The notes below the pieces were generated by a model. The model saw only the letters and a program-made list of their open reading frames with translations, did not search any database and was not told where the DNA came from. The position numbers and the translations under genes were made by a program. A stretch of 64,000 bases of DNA from Streptomyces sp. CB02261 (lineage in GTDB: Bacteria; Actinomycetota; Actinomycetes; Streptomycetales; Streptomycetaceae), in NCBI RefSeq assembly GCF_001905665.1, contig NZ_LIVX01000003.1:505478-569477 (forward strand). Reading direction: 5' to 3'. How positions within the stretch are numbered: the stretch's first letter is position 1; every line of letters begins with the position of its first letter. This document shows positions 23,342-34,183 of the stretch, one piece after another.

Positions 23342-25156
23342 CTACGTCGGCGGCTGCCAGCGGGCGAAGGTCCGCAGCGCTCCCGGGCTCAGCCGGGACA
23401 GGACGTGGAGGCCCCGGGCCTCGGGTGTCACCGGCACCACGGCCCGGTCGTGCAGGACCGCGCCCAGGATCGCGTCCGCGACCTTCTCCGGCGGATAGTT
23501 CCGCAGCCCGTACAGCCGGGACGCCTTCTTCTGCCGCCGCTTCTCCTCCGCCTCGTCCGTGACCCCCGCGAACCGCGCCGTCGCCGTGATGTTGGTGTTG
23601 ACGATGCCGGGGCATATCGCGGACACCCCGATGCCCTGGTCGGCCAGCTCGGCGCGCAGGCACTCGCTGAGCATCAGCACCGCCGCCTTCGACGTGCTGT
23701 ACGCGGGCAGGGTCCGGGAGGGCTGGAACGCCGCCGCGGACGCGGTGTTCACGATGTGGCCGCCCTGACCTCGCGCGGTCATCTGCGCCCCGAAGACCCG
23801 GCACCCGTGGATCACGCCCCACAGATTGACGTCGAGGACCCGCTTCCACTCCTCGGCGGTCGTGTCGAAGAAGGAGCCCGTGAGTCCGATGCCCGCGTTG
23901 TTGACGAGGACGTCGACGATCCCGTACTCGCTCGCCACCTTGGCGGCCAGCTTCTCCATCGCCTGCTCGTCGGCGACGTCCACGGTCTCGCCCCAGGCCT
24001 CCGGCGCGCCGATCAGCCGGGCCATCTCGGCCGTGCGGACCGCGCCCTCCGCGTCCCGGTCCACCGCCACGACCCGCGCGCCGGCCTCGGCGAAGGCGAA
24101 GGCGGTGGCCCGGCCGATGCCGCTGGCGGCGCCGGTCACCAGGACCAGCTGGCCGCCGAACCGCTCCGCGTACTCCGGCCTCACCCGGCTCTCGGCCGCC
24201 GAGGCTGCGGGCCGGCGGGGACCCGGCGCCGCCGGTTCCTCGTGGGTCCGGACGAACGAGCCGATCCACGCGGCCAGCTGGTCCGGCCGGGTGCGCGGCA
24301 CCCAGTGCTTCGCGGGCAGGGTGCGCCGGGTCAGGTCCGGCACCCAGGTCCCGAGGTCGTCGTAGAGCCGCTCGGAGAGGAAGGCGTCACCGGTCGGCGT
24401 GATCAGCTGCACGGGCGCGTGCGCGTAGGCGTCGGGGCGAGGCCTGCCGAGCCGGGCGCGGACGTTGTCCCGGTAGAGCCAGGCGCCGTGTGCCGCGTCG
24501 CTCGGCAGCGAGGGCGTCGGGTAGTCGCCGGCCGGTACCTTCTCGATCCGCTCCAGGATCTTCGGCCAGCGCTTGCCGAGCGGCCCGCGCCAGGCGAGCT
24601 CGGGCAGCACGGGGGTGTGCAGCAGGTACACGTACCAGGACTTGGCGCCCTGGCCGAGGAGCTGGCCGACCCGGCGCGGGGTGGGACGGGCCATCCGCTG
24701 CTTGATCCAGTGCCCGAAGTGGTCGAGGGAGGGTCCCGACATCGAGGTGAAGGAGGCGATCCGGCCCTCGGTGCGGGAGACGGTCACGAATTCCCAGGAC
24801 TGCACCGAGCCCCAGTCGTGGCCGACCAGGTGCACCGGCCGGTCCGGGCTGACGGCGTCGGCGACCGCGAGGAAGTCGTCCGTCAGCTTCTCCAGGGTGA
24901 AGCCGCCGCGCAGCGGGGCCGGCGCCGTGGAGCGGCCGTGGCCCCGGACGTCGTACAGCACGACGTGGAACTCCTCGGCGAGCCGGGCCGCGACCTCCGA
25001 CCACACCTCCTTGGAGTCCGGGTAGCCGTGGACGAGGAGGACGGTGGGCCGGTCCGGGTCGCCGAGCTCGGCGACGCACAGTTCGATCCCGCCCGTACGG
25101 ACCCAGCGCTCCCGCGCTCCCGCGAGCCCCGTCGTCGTTCCGTCGCGCCCTGTCAT
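23342..25156 (-). CDS. Alpha/beta hydrolase-SDR fusion (EphD-like)
   Basis: 604 residues, ATG at 25156 overlapping the upstream stop. Residues 1-300: alpha/beta hydrolase with LVHGYPDSKEVW, YDVRGHGRS, nucleophile Asp in GHDWGS and a C-terminal KHWVPRTRP histidine, as in epoxide hydrolases. Residues 340-600: short-chain dehydrogenase with TGAASGIG nucleotide motif, NNAGIG and the YSTSK catalytic pair. The same order and length are found in Mycobacterium EphD (about 590 residues). Substrate unknown; a lipid epoxide or hydroxy compound would fit. Translationally coupled to the M24-like gene. Confidence 0.9.
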   Translation of the reverse strand: MTGRDGTTTGLAGARERWVRTGGIELCVAELGDPDRPTVLLVHGYPDSKEVWSEVAARLAEEFHVVLYDVRGHGRSTAPAPLRGGFTLEKLTDDFLAVADAVSPDRPVHLVGHDWGSVQSWEFVTVSRTEGRIASFTSMSGPSLDHFGHWIKQRMARPTPRRVGQLLGQGAKSWYVYLLHTPVLPELAWRGPLGKRWPKILERIEKVPAGDYPTPSLPSDAAHGAWLYRDNVRARLGRPRPDAYAHAPVQLITPTGDAFLSERLYDDLGTWVPDLTRRTLPAKHWVPRTRPDQLAAWIGSFVRTHEEPAAPGPRRPAASAAESRVRPEYAERFGGQLVLVTGAASGIGRATAFAFAEAGARVVAVDRDAEGAVRTAEMARLIGAPEAWGETVDVADEQAMEKLAAKVASEYGIVDVLVNNAGIGLTGSFFDTTAEEWKRVLDVNLWGVIHGCRVFGAQMTARGQGGHIVNTASAAAFQPSRTLPAYSTSKAAVLMLSECLRAELADQGIGVSAICPGIVNTNITATARFAGVTDEAEEKRRQKKASRLYGLRNYPPEKVADAILGAVLHDRAVVPVTPEARGLHVLSRLSPGALRTFARWQPPT

Positions 25157-25998
25157 CGGACAGCCCCCTCTTTCCAGCGCCGCACGTGCGGCAGATCGTC
25201 GTCCAGCCAGAACGCGCTCTGCTCGGGGTCCCGGGAGTCGGTGACGACCAGGATCTCCTCGAACTTCGCGCCCGTCCCCCGGAATCCGAGGTGCGGCTCG
25301 ACCGCCCACAGGCCGGGCTTCGGCGGGTGGTCGGAGAACGTGTACGGCGACCAGAGCGGCGACCAGCCGTCCCGGTGGCCGTGCAGGGCGTCGCTCGCGA
25401 GGCCCTTGAGCGCCTGGGTGCCGAAGCCGAAGAGCGTCGGGGACCAGCGGCGCTCCTTCACCCGGTCGATCTTGTGGGCGATGACGCCGAAGGGATAGGC
25501 CCGGTGCCGGTTGGCGTACCCCTGGCGGACCATGAGGCGGTCCACGTCCTCGTATATCTCGCGGAGCGTGCGGCGCTCGCGGACCTCGCGGAGGATCAGC
25601 TCGCGGTGGTCCTCGAGGTCGGCGAGCAGCTTGTCGTGCAGGGGGTCGAGGCCCAGGCAGCCGCTGTAGCCGATGTCGGCGGTGTACCCCTTGTACACGG
25701 GGGCCATGTCGAGGATGAACGGCATGCCCGCCTCGAGCCGCCGGTTCGTGGGGAAGAACTGCAGCGGGATCCTGAAGTCCACGAACGCCGTGCGGTCCCC
25801 GAACCAGGCGAACGGCCGGTGGAACCAGTCCCGTACTCCCCGGTCGTACAACCACTCGCGCTGCATCCGGGCGGCCTCGCGCTCGGTCACGCCCGGCTTG
25901 AGCTGGGCCGCGACCGCCTCGGCGCACTCGTAGGAGAGGCGCTGTACTTCCCTGAACCCCCGCAGCTCCGCGGAGAGTTCCCGTGTCCCTGAGGCCAT
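25153..25998 (-). CDS. M24 family (pita-bread fold) metallopeptidase-like protein
   Basis: 281 residues. Candidate metal ligands follow the M24 order: Asp in ILDMAP, Asp in YTADIGYS, His in GVIAHKID, then Glu in AVEPHLGF and Glu in KFEEILVV. It lacks the N-terminal creatinase domain of aminopeptidase P, so it is closer in layout to methionine aminopeptidase, but its short length and unusual central region leave the activity open. It heads a two-gene unit with the EphD-like fusion (stop/start overlap at 25153-25156). Confidence 0.8.
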   Translation of the reverse strand: MASGTRELSAELRGFREVQRLSYECAEAVAAQLKPGVTEREAARMQREWLYDRGVRDWFHRPFAWFGDRTAFVDFRIPLQFFPTNRRLEAGMPFILDMAPVYKGYTADIGYSGCLGLDPLHDKLLADLEDHRELILREVRERRTLREIYEDVDRLMVRQGYANRHRAYPFGVIAHKIDRVKERRWSPTLFGFGTQALKGLASDALHGHRDGWSPLWSPYTFSDHPPKPGLWAVEPHLGFRGTGAKFEEILVVTDSRDPEQSAFWLDDDLPHVRRWKEGAVR

Positions 25999-26244
25999 GC
26001 CACCCGCCGTCCTGTGTGAGCGCCCGATCGCACTACGCGTTCGTAACGTGACATCGATGAATGTGACAATGCCCGGAGGCTACGTCAAGGGGTCGGACCC
26101 GGAGGCTGTGGAAAAGTCCGACCGTCGCCCTGTGGAAGAAGACTTTCGTCTCGACCCCCCTACTGGCTTTGTACTCCTCTGGTCGGACAAGGATCGAGCC
26201 GTTGGGCTGACGACCGCTGTGGTGCACACCACTACCGTCGAAGC
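25999..26244. promoter_or_regulatory. Divergent promoter region with GGTCGGAC repeats
   Basis: 246 bases between the divergent M24-like and ABC genes. The octamer GGTCGGAC occurs at 26091-26098 and 26181-26188, and inverted at 26116-26123. GTGACA is directly repeated near 26047-26068. Weak DnaA-like TGTGGAAAA (26107-26115) is also present. These are candidate operator elements; no promoter hexamers were convincing. Confidence 0.4.
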
Positions 26245-27216
26245 GTGACTGTGATCGCGACCGAAAGCCTCAGCAAGCGGTTCCCCCGGGTGACCGCTCT
26301 TGACCGGCTCTCCCTGGACATCGGGCCCGGTGTGACCGGACTCGTGGGTGCCAACGGAGCCGGCAAGTCCACCATGATCAAGATCCTGCTCGGACTCTCC
26401 CCGGCCACGGAGGGCCGCGCCGAGGTCCTGGGCCTGGACGTCCGGACCGCCGGCGGCCAGATCCGTGAGCGCGTGGGATACATGCCGGAGCACGACTGTC
26501 TCCCGCCCGACGTCTCGGCCACCGAGTTCGTCGTCCACATGGCGCGCATGTCCGGGCTGCCCCCGACCGCGGCCCGCGAGCGGACCGCCGACACCCTGCG
26601 CCACGTCGGTCTGTACGAGGAGCGGTACCGCCCCATGGGCGGCTACTCGACCGGCATGAAGCAGCGGGTCAAGCTCGCCCAGGCCCTGGTCCACGACCCG
26701 AAGCTGGTCCTCCTCGACGAGCCGACCAACGGCCTCGACCCGGTCGGCCGGGACGAGATGCTGGGACTGATCCGCCGGGTCTGGACCGACTTCGGCATCT
26801 CGGTCCTCGTCACCTCGCACCTCCTGGGCGAACTGGAGCGCACCTGCGACCACGTCGTCGTCATCGACGGCGGGAAGCTGCTCCGGTCCAGCTCCACCAG
26901 CGACTTCACCCGGACCACCACGACCCTCGCGGTCGAGGTCACCGACTCCGACACCCACCCCGACGGCACGTCGGCGCTCCGCGCGGCCCTCGCCGCCGCG
27001 GGCGTCACGATCCACGCGGGCGTGGAGGAGGGCCTGCCCGGCGCCGGCCACATCCTGCTCCTGGAGGCGCCCGGCGAGGAGACGTACGACCTCGTCCGGG
27101 ACACCGTCGCCGACCTCGGCCTCGGTCTCGTCCGCATGGAGCAGCGCCGCCACCACATCGCCGAGGTCTTCCGGCCCGAGGCGTCCCCGCAGCACGAGGA
27201 GGTGCCGGCCCGATGA
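26245..27216 (+). CDS. ABC transporter ATP-binding protein
   Basis: 323 residues, GTG start. Walker A GANGAGKST, signature YSTGMKQRV, Walker B LVLLDEPTNGLD and switch His in VTSHLLGE are complete. About 100 residues follow the nucleotide-binding core. First gene of a four-gene export operon (ATPase, permease, ATPase, permease). Its stop overlaps the permease ATG at 27213. Drug or lipid export is typical for this CcmA-like ATPase group; the substrate is unknown. Confidence 0.92.
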   Translation: MTVIATESLSKRFPRVTALDRLSLDIGPGVTGLVGANGAGKSTMIKILLGLSPATEGRAEVLGLDVRTAGGQIRERVGYMPEHDCLPPDVSATEFVVHMARMSGLPPTAARERTADTLRHVGLYEERYRPMGGYSTGMKQRVKLAQALVHDPKLVLLDEPTNGLDPVGRDEMLGLIRRVWTDFGISVLVTSHLLGELERTCDHVVVIDGGKLLRSSSTSDFTRTTTTLAVEVTDSDTHPDGTSALRAALAAAGVTIHAGVEEGLPGAGHILLLEAPGEETYDLVRDTVADLGLGLVRMEQRRHHIAEVFRPEASPQHEEVPAR

Positions 27217-28124
27217 GCATCCAGTCCCCCCAGCCCTCCCAGGCCGCTCCCGACACGACGCAGATCCACAACATCGGCTACCGGTCGTACGACGGCCCGC
27301 GCCTCGGCCGGGCGTACGCCCGCAGGTCGCTGTTCTCGCAGTCGCTGCGCGGCGCGTACGGCCTGGGCCGCAGCGCCAAGTCCAAGGTGCTGCCGATGCT
27401 GCTCTACGCGGTGATGTGCATCCCGGCGCTGATCATCGTCGCGGTAGCGGTCGTCACCAAGCAGTCCAAGCTCTCCATCGAGTACACGCAGTACGCGCTC
27501 TACCTCCAGGTCGTCATCAGCATCTACCTGGCCTCGCAGGCGCCGCAGTCGGTCTCCCGCGACCTCCGGTTCAGGACGGTCCCGCTGTACTTCTCCCGGC
27601 CGATCGAGCGCGCGGACTACGTGCTCGCCAAGTTCGGGGCGATGGCTTCGGCGCTCTTCGTCCTCACCGCCTCCCCGCTGCTGATCCTGTGGATCGGCTC
27701 GCTGCTCGCCAAGATGGACTTCGCCGAGCAGACCAAGATGTTCGGCCAGGGGCTCGTCTCCGTGGCGCTGCTGTCGCTGCTCTTCGGCGGCATCGGCCTG
27801 GTCATGGCGGCCCTCACCCCGCGCCGGGGCTTCGGCGTCGCCGCCGTGATCGCCGTCCTGACGATCTCGTACGGGGCGGTCTCCACCCTCATGGGCATCG
27901 CCTTCGCGACCGAGAACCAGGGCGCCATCCAGTGGCTCGGCCTCTTCTCTCCGATGACCCTCATCGACGGCGTGCAGAGCACCTTCCTGGGTGCCCCTCC
28001 CGGCTTCCCCGAGCTCGGAGGCCCGAGCACCGGTGTCGGCGTGATCTACGTGCTGGTCGTCCTCGCGCTCATCGCCGGCTCGTACGGCATCCTGATGCGC
28101 CGCTACCGAAAGGTCGGGCTGTGA
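27213..28124 (+). CDS. ABC transporter permease
   Basis: 303 residues with about six hydrophobic segments (for example LLYAVMCIPALIIVAVAVV and LFVLTASPLLILWIGSLL). The cytoplasmic lead contains IHNIGYRSYDGPRLGRAYA, a conserved opening in actinobacterial ABC-2 type permeases. Coupled at both ends: it overlaps the first ATPase stop, and its own stop overlaps the GTG of the second ATPase. It probably forms one half of the channel with the 29047 permease, or a separate exporter with the first ATPase. Confidence 0.88.
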   Translation: MSIQSPQPSQAAPDTTQIHNIGYRSYDGPRLGRAYARRSLFSQSLRGAYGLGRSAKSKVLPMLLYAVMCIPALIIVAVAVVTKQSKLSIEYTQYALYLQVVISIYLASQAPQSVSRDLRFRTVPLYFSRPIERADYVLAKFGAMASALFVLTASPLLILWIGSLLAKMDFAEQTKMFGQGLVSVALLSLLFGGIGLVMAALTPRRGFGVAAVIAVLTISYGAVSTLMGIAFATENQGAIQWLGLFSPMTLIDGVQSTFLGAPPGFPELGGPSTGVGVIYVLVVLALIAGSYGILMRRYRKVGL

Positions 28125-29032
28125 CAACGCTCCACATCGACCACGTCTCCCGCTGGTTCGGAAACGTCGTGGCCGTGAACGACGTCACGATGACGGTGGG
28201 CCCGGGTGTCACCGGCCTCCTCGGCCCCAACGGCGCCGGGAAGTCCACCCTGATCAACATGATGGGCGGATTCCTCGACCCCTCCACCGGCTCCGTCACC
28301 CTGGACGGGCAGACGATCTGGGGGAACGAGTCGGTCTACCGCGAGATCGGTGTCGTGCCCGAGCGGGAGGCCATGTACGACTTCCTCACGGGCCGCGAGT
28401 TCGTCCTGGCCAACGCGGAGCTGCAGGGCCTCGGCGCCGCGGAGGCCCAGCGGGCCCTCGGCACGGTCGAGATGGAGTACGCCCAGGACCGCAAGATCTC
28501 CACGTACAGCAAGGGCATGCGGCAGCGCGTGAAGATGGCCTCGGCCCTCGTCCACGAGCCGTCCGTGCTCCTGCTCGACGAGCCGTTCAACGGCATGGAC
28601 CCGCGCCAGCGCATGCAGCTGATGGACCTCCTGCGGCGGATGGGCGCGGACGGCCGCACGGTCCTGTTCTCCTCGCACATCCTGGAGGAGGTCGAGCAGC
28701 TCGCCTCCCACATCGAGGTCATCGTGGCCGGGCGCCACGCGGCCTCCGGTGACTTCCGCAAGATCCGCCGCCTGATGACGGACCGGCCGCACCGCTACCT
28801 CGTCCGCTCCAGCGACGACCGGTCGCTCGCCGCGGCGCTCATCGCCGACCCGTCCACGGCCGGCATCGAGGTCGACCACGGTGAGGGCGGTCTGCGGGTG
28901 CAGGCGGTGGACTTCGGACGGTTCACGGAGCTGCTGCCGAAGGTCGCGCGCGAGCGGGGGATCCGTCTCCTGACGGTCTCGCCCTCGGACGAGTCCCTCG
29001 AATCGGTCTTCTCATACCTCGTCGCGGCCTGA
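28121..29032 (+). CDS. ABC transporter ATP-binding protein
   Basis: 303 residues from GTG 28121, which overlaps the permease stop. Walker A GPNGAGKST, signature YSKGMRQRV, Walker B VLLLDEPFNGMD and switch SSHILEEV are intact. It belongs to the same CcmA-like class as the first ATPase of the operon but is clearly diverged, so the unit may encode two ATPase/permease pairs or one asymmetric exporter. The last permease begins 14 bases on. Confidence 0.92.
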   Translation: MTTLHIDHVSRWFGNVVAVNDVTMTVGPGVTGLLGPNGAGKSTLINMMGGFLDPSTGSVTLDGQTIWGNESVYREIGVVPEREAMYDFLTGREFVLANAELQGLGAAEAQRALGTVEMEYAQDRKISTYSKGMRQRVKMASALVHEPSVLLLDEPFNGMDPRQRMQLMDLLRRMGADGRTVLFSSHILEEVEQLASHIEVIVAGRHAASGDFRKIRRLMTDRPHRYLVRSSDDRSLAAALIADPSTAGIEVDHGEGGLRVQAVDFGRFTELLPKVARERGIRLLTVSPSDESLESVFSYLVAA

Positions 29033-29046
29033 AAGGAGCCTGACCG

Positions 29047-29766
29047 ATGTACAACCCCACAGTCGCCCGGCTCACCTACCGGGCCCTCCTCGGCCGCCGC
29101 AGGGCCATGATCCTCTTCCTGCTGCCCGGCATGCTGCTGCTCATCTCGGCCGCGGTGCGCGCCTTCAACGGCATGGACGACCAGGTCGCGGCCGACGTCC
29201 TCGGCGGTTTCGCGCTCGCCACCATGGTGCCGCTGATCGGTGTGATCGCCGGGACGGGAGCGATCGGCCCGGAGATCGACGACGGCTCGATCGTCTATCT
29301 GCTGTCCAAGCCGGTGAAGCGGTCCTCGATCATCTTCACGAAGCTGATCGTGGCGATCGCGGTCACCATGGTCTTCTCCGCGGTGCCGACGCTGATCGCC
29401 GGCTTCATCCTCAACGGCAACGGCCAGCAGGTGGCCGTCGCCTACACGGTGGCGGCGCTCGTGGCCTCCATCGCGTACAGCGCGCTGTTCCTGCTGCTCG
29501 GCACGATCAGCCGGCACGCCGTGGTCATCGGCCTGGTCTACGCCCTGGTCTGGGAGACCCTCTTCGGCTCCCTGATCGCCGGCGCGCGGACACTGAGCGT
29601 CCAGCAGTGGGCGCTGGCGCTCGCACAGAAGGTCACCGGCGACGGCCTGGTCACCTCCGACGTCGCGCTGCCCACGGCGGTGGCGCTCCTCGCGGGCGTC
29701 ACGATCGTGGCCACCTGGTTCGCCGCCCACAAGCTCAGCAGACTGACGCTGGCCGGCGAGGAGTAG
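29047..29766 (+). CDS. ABC transporter permease (ABC-2 type)
   Basis: 239 residues, AAAGGAG ribosome site at 29032-29038. Six hydrophobic helices, with MILFLLPGMLLLISAAV first and a final VALLAGVTIVATWFAA. The segment IGPEIDDGSIVYLLSKPV between helices 2 and 3 is the usual ABC-2 permease elbow. Last gene of the operon; the convergent MFS gene ends 30 bases downstream. Confidence 0.88.
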   Translation: MYNPTVARLTYRALLGRRRAMILFLLPGMLLLISAAVRAFNGMDDQVAADVLGGFALATMVPLIGVIAGTGAIGPEIDDGSIVYLLSKPVKRSSIIFTKLIVAIAVTMVFSAVPTLIAGFILNGNGQQVAVAYTVAALVASIAYSALFLLLGTISRHAVVIGLVYALVWETLFGSLIAGARTLSVQQWALALAQKVTGDGLVTSDVALPTAVALLAGVTIVATWFAAHKLSRLTLAGEE

Positions 29767-29796
29767 GAGCGCGCGGCCCCACCGGCGCGCCCCGTC

Positions 29797-31143
29797 TCAG
29801 ACCGTCCGGTCCCGGGCCGCGAGCAGTCCCACGGTGAAGGCCGCCGCGCAGACGGCGAGGACCCCGCAGATCGGCGGGGTCCAGGAGCCGGTGGCCTGGT
29901 GGAGGACACCGGCCGCCAGCGGCCCCACCGCGGCGAGCAGATAGCCGACCGTCTGCGCCATCCCGGACAGCCGGGCCGCGGTCACCGCGTCCCCGGCGCG
30001 CAGGACGATCAGGGTCAGGGCGAGGCCGACGGCACCGCCCTGACCGACGCCGAGCACGGCCGACCAGAGCCAGGCACCCTCGACGGGCGCCACCATCAGA
30101 CCGGCGTACCCGGCCGCGACCAGCGTGGTGACGAGCACGATCAGCGGGCGCTGGGTCCGCATCCGGCCGGCGAGCAGCGGCACCACGAAGGCGCCCGCGA
30201 CCTGGATCAGGTTGTTGAAGGCGAAGACGACACCGGCCGTGGAGCGGCTCATCCCGTGGTCGGTGAAGATCGTCGGCATCCAGGCGATCAGCACGTACGA
30301 CCACAGCGACTGCAGGCCCATGAACAGCGTGACCTGCCAGGCGAGCGCCGAGCGCCAGACGCTCACGGGGCGGGCGCCGGCGGCCGGGACGGCCCGTACC
30401 TCGTGGCCCGTACGGCCTCGGGCGATCAGCACCTGGGGCAGCCAGGCGAGGGCGGCGACCGCCGCGAGCAGCGACCAGAAGCCGAGCGAGCCCTGCCAGC
30501 CGCCGCCCAGCGCCTTCTCCAGGGGCACCGCGGCCGCCGCCGCGAGCGTCGCTCCGGCGATCATCGCGCCCGTGTAGACCGAGGTCATCGCCGCGGCCCG
30601 GCCCGGGAAGTCACGCTTGATCAGGCCGGGCATGAGCACGTTCAGCAGGGCGATCGAGGTGCCGACCAGGACGCCGCCGCCGTACAGCGCGTACACGGAC
30701 GGCAGTACGCGCGCGAGGATGCCGACGCCGAGGAGGAGCAGCGCCGCGAACAGGACGCGCTCGACGCCGAACCGGCGCCCCAGCGGCGGCGCGACCAGCG
30801 CGCCCACGCCGAGGAACAGCACGGGCACCGACGTGACGAGGGAGCCGGCCGTCGCGGAGAGTCCGAAGGCGTCGGATATCTCGCCGACCAGCGGCGCCAC
30901 GCTCGCGAGGGCCACCCGCATGTTCAGCGAGGCGAGCACGATCCCGGTCAGGAGCAGGACCGGGTGGGCGAGCAGCGCCCGGCGGGCCGAGGCCCCCGCG
31001 ACCGAGGTCAGGACGCCCGCCTCGGCGTCGACGAGCACGGGCGTCCTCGCCCCCGCGTCGACGTGCCCCGGCGTCCTCGCCCCGGCGTCGACGTGCCCCG
31101 GCGTCCTCGTCCCGGCGTCCGCCTTTCGGGTCCCGGCGCCCAT
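29797..31143 (-). CDS. MFS transporter (CynX/NimT-like)
   Basis: 448 residues, about 12 membrane helices. The pattern [16 protein letters not shown] in helix 1 and the repeated central helices resemble the cyanate/nitroimidazole (CynX/NimT) branch of the major facilitators. The cytoplasmic N-terminus carries three to four copies of a ten-residue repeat, consensus [10 protein letters not shown], encoded by a 30-bp DNA repeat. Its ATG shares one base with the stop of the GntR gene, so the pair is coupled and the regulator probably controls this transporter. Substrate unknown. Confidence 0.88.
   Translation of the reverse strand: MGAGTRKADAGTRTPGHVDAGARTPGHVDAGARTPVLVDAEAGVLTSVAGASARRALLAHPVLLLTGIVLASLNMRVALASVAPLVGEISDAFGLSATAGSLVTSVPVLFLGVGALVAPPLGRRFGVERVLFAALLLLGVGILARVLPSVYALYGGGVLVGTSIALLNVLMPGLIKRDFPGRAAAMTSVYTGAMIAGATLAAAAAVPLEKALGGGWQGSLGFWSLLAAVAALAWLPQVLIARGRTGHEVRAVPAAGARPVSVWRSALAWQVTLFMGLQSLWSYVLIAWMPTIFTDHGMSRSTAGVVFAFNNLIQVAGAFVVPLLAGRMRTQRPLIVLVTTLVAAGYAGLMVAPVEGAWLWSAVLGVGQGGAVGLALTLIVLRAGDAVTAARLSGMAQTVGYLLAAVGPLAAGVLHQATGSWTPPICGVLAVCAAAFTVGLLAARDRTV
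31021..31119. repeat. 30-bp tandem repeat in MFS N-terminus
   Basis: Two near-identical 30-base units (31046-31075, 31076-31105), with a partial unit on each side. The period is a multiple of three, so the reading frame is kept and each unit adds ten residues to the cytoplasmic tail of the transporter. Copy number is likely to vary between strains. Confidence 0.8.
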
Positions 31144-31820
31144 CAGGAGCGCTCCGTCAGCGCGGTGACCGTCTCCATGGGCACCCGCAGCAGTTCGCGG
31201 GCCTGTCGCTCCGCCGCGTCCGGGTCGGCCGTCTCGATCGCGGCCACCAGTGCCTCGTGGGCGTCGATGTCGACCGGCGGCATCTCCCGGTCGCCGAGGG
31301 CCTCCACGAGCACCTCGTGGACCTGCGCCGAGAAGAACCGGTACACCTCGACGAAGGCCGCGTTGTGCGTGGCGCCGACGACGGCCAGGTGGAAGGCGAG
31401 GTCCGCGTCGGCGTCCCGGTCGCCCTCCTCACGCAGGGTGGTGAGGGCGGCCCGCAGCCGCAGCAGGTCGTGGGTGTCCCTGCGGGCCGCCGCGAGCCGG
31501 GCGGCCTCGGCCTCCAGGGCGACCCGCAGTTCGAGGACGTCGGCCGCGCCGGCGTGCCGGACCCCGCGCAGGACGGCCGCCGGATCCGCGGTCGACCTGA
31601 CGAAGGTGCCGTTGCCCTGACGCGACTCCAGGAGCCCGGCGTGGACCAGGACCCGGACCGCCTCGCGGACGGTGTTGCGGCCCACGCCGAGCTGCTGGGC
31701 GAGGTCGTGCTCGGTGGGGATACGGTCGCCGACCGCCCACTCGCCGTCCGCGAGCTGCGCCCGCAGCTGATCCACCACGGAGTCCACCAGCGAGGTCCGT
31801 CCCGCCGCCCTGAGTGCCAT
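31143..31820 (-). CDS. GntR family regulator, FadR/FCD type
   Basis: 225 residues from ATG 31820 ([15 protein letters not shown]); an ATG at 31859 would add 13 residues not typical of the family. The winged helix reads [20 protein letters not shown], then [14 protein letters not shown]. The C-terminal helical FCD domain has the metal/ligand pattern [23 protein letters not shown] and [11 protein letters not shown] with conserved His and Asp residues. It probably represses the coupled MFS gene and senses a small carboxylate. Confidence 0.88.
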   Translation of the reverse strand: MALRAAGRTSLVDSVVDQLRAQLADGEWAVGDRIPTEHDLAQQLGVGRNTVREAVRVLVHAGLLESRQGNGTFVRSTADPAAVLRGVRHAGAADVLELRVALEAEAARLAAARRDTHDLLRLRAALTTLREEGDRDADADLAFHLAVVGATHNAAFVEVYRFFSAQVHEVLVEALGDREMPPVDIDAHEALVAAIETADPDAAERQARELLRVPMETVTALTERS

Positions 31821-31943
31821 GCCGTTCCGACCTCTCCATATGCCCGGTTGCCCAGTCATCCTACAACTGACCGCGTAGGGGACACCGGACTACTGTGGGG
31901 CCGTACGCGGACCGAACACCCTCACCACCCTCGGGAGTCAGTC

Positions 31944-33347
<1,404 letters not shown>

Positions 33348-33382
33348 GGTCTCTCCCAGGTCCAGGTGATAGGCACTGAGAG

Positions 33383-34051
33383 GTGCCGAGCGAAATCCTC
33401 CCGGGTGGCGAACCGTCCCGACCGATCAGGTCGTGGGTGCGTTCGTCACCCGGTACGCATCTCTGGCTGGCGGTCATCGCGATCACCAGCCTCGTCATCG
33501 CGCTGTCCCCCGAGGGCTTCGACACCTATCTCCTGCACCGCAACAGCAGCAATCTCCACCAGCTCGCGCACCACCCCCTGCGGGCTCTGCTCGGCAGCGC
33601 GTTCTGGATCGAGGACCCCGCCGACCTGCTGCTGTACGCGCTCCTCTTCGAGCTGCTCCACGCCCCGGTCGAACGCTGGCTCGGCACGCCGAGATGGCTC
33701 TTCACCGTCGCCACGGCCCACATCGCGGCGACCCTGATCACCCAGCAGGCGGTGCTACTGGCCATCCGGCACCACGAGGTGCCGCGCAGCATGGCGCACG
33801 TCGTCGACATCGGCGTCAGCTACGGCCTCGCTGCTTCCGCCGGCATCCTCACCTACCGGCTGGCCCGGCCCTGGCGCTGGATCTACCTCGCGGGAGCGGT
33901 CGCCTTCTTCCTCGTACCGCTCGCCGCCGACCGTACGTACACCGACCTCGGGCACGCGATCTCCCTGGCGATCGGCCTCGCCTGCTACCCGCTGACCCGC
34001 TCCCCCCGCGAAAAACCGGTCGCTCCCGAACGGGGGCCCGGCGCACACTAG
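33383..34051 (+). CDS. Rhomboid-like membrane protein
   Basis: 222 residues from GTG 33383, 35 bases after lpd. Six or so membrane helices. The segment DIGVSYGLAASAG occupies the place of the rhomboid GxSG serine helix, and DLGHAISLAIGL supplies a histidine in the last helix, so the catalytic pair may be kept in altered form. Rhomboid proteases cut within membranes. With the changed motif it could equally be an inactive relative. Confidence 0.65.
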   Translation: MPSEILPGGEPSRPIRSWVRSSPGTHLWLAVIAITSLVIALSPEGFDTYLLHRNSSNLHQLAHHPLRALLGSAFWIEDPADLLLYALLFELLHAPVERWLGTPRWLFTVATAHIAATLITQQAVLLAIRHHEVPRSMAHVVDIGVSYGLAASAGILTYRLARPWRWIYLAGAVAFFLVPLAADRTYTDLGHAISLAIGLACYPLTRSPREKPVAPERGPGAH

Positions 34052-34130
34052 TTGTACGGGGGACACGGGGGATCTCCCGGAGGCGGCCGCTTCGAGCGCG
34101 CGGACCTGAGTCCGCGCGGGCCGCGACCCG

Positions 34131-34165
34131 CGAAGGCCCGCTCCCCTCGGGGGAGCGGGCCTTCG
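34131..34165. terminator. Bidirectional hairpin terminator
   Basis: A 16-bp perfect stem (34131-34146 with 34150-34165) and a TCG loop, between the convergent rhomboid-like and HAD hydrolase genes. Confidence 0.85.
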
Positions 34166-34183
34166 TGCGTGTCTTCGCCGTGC

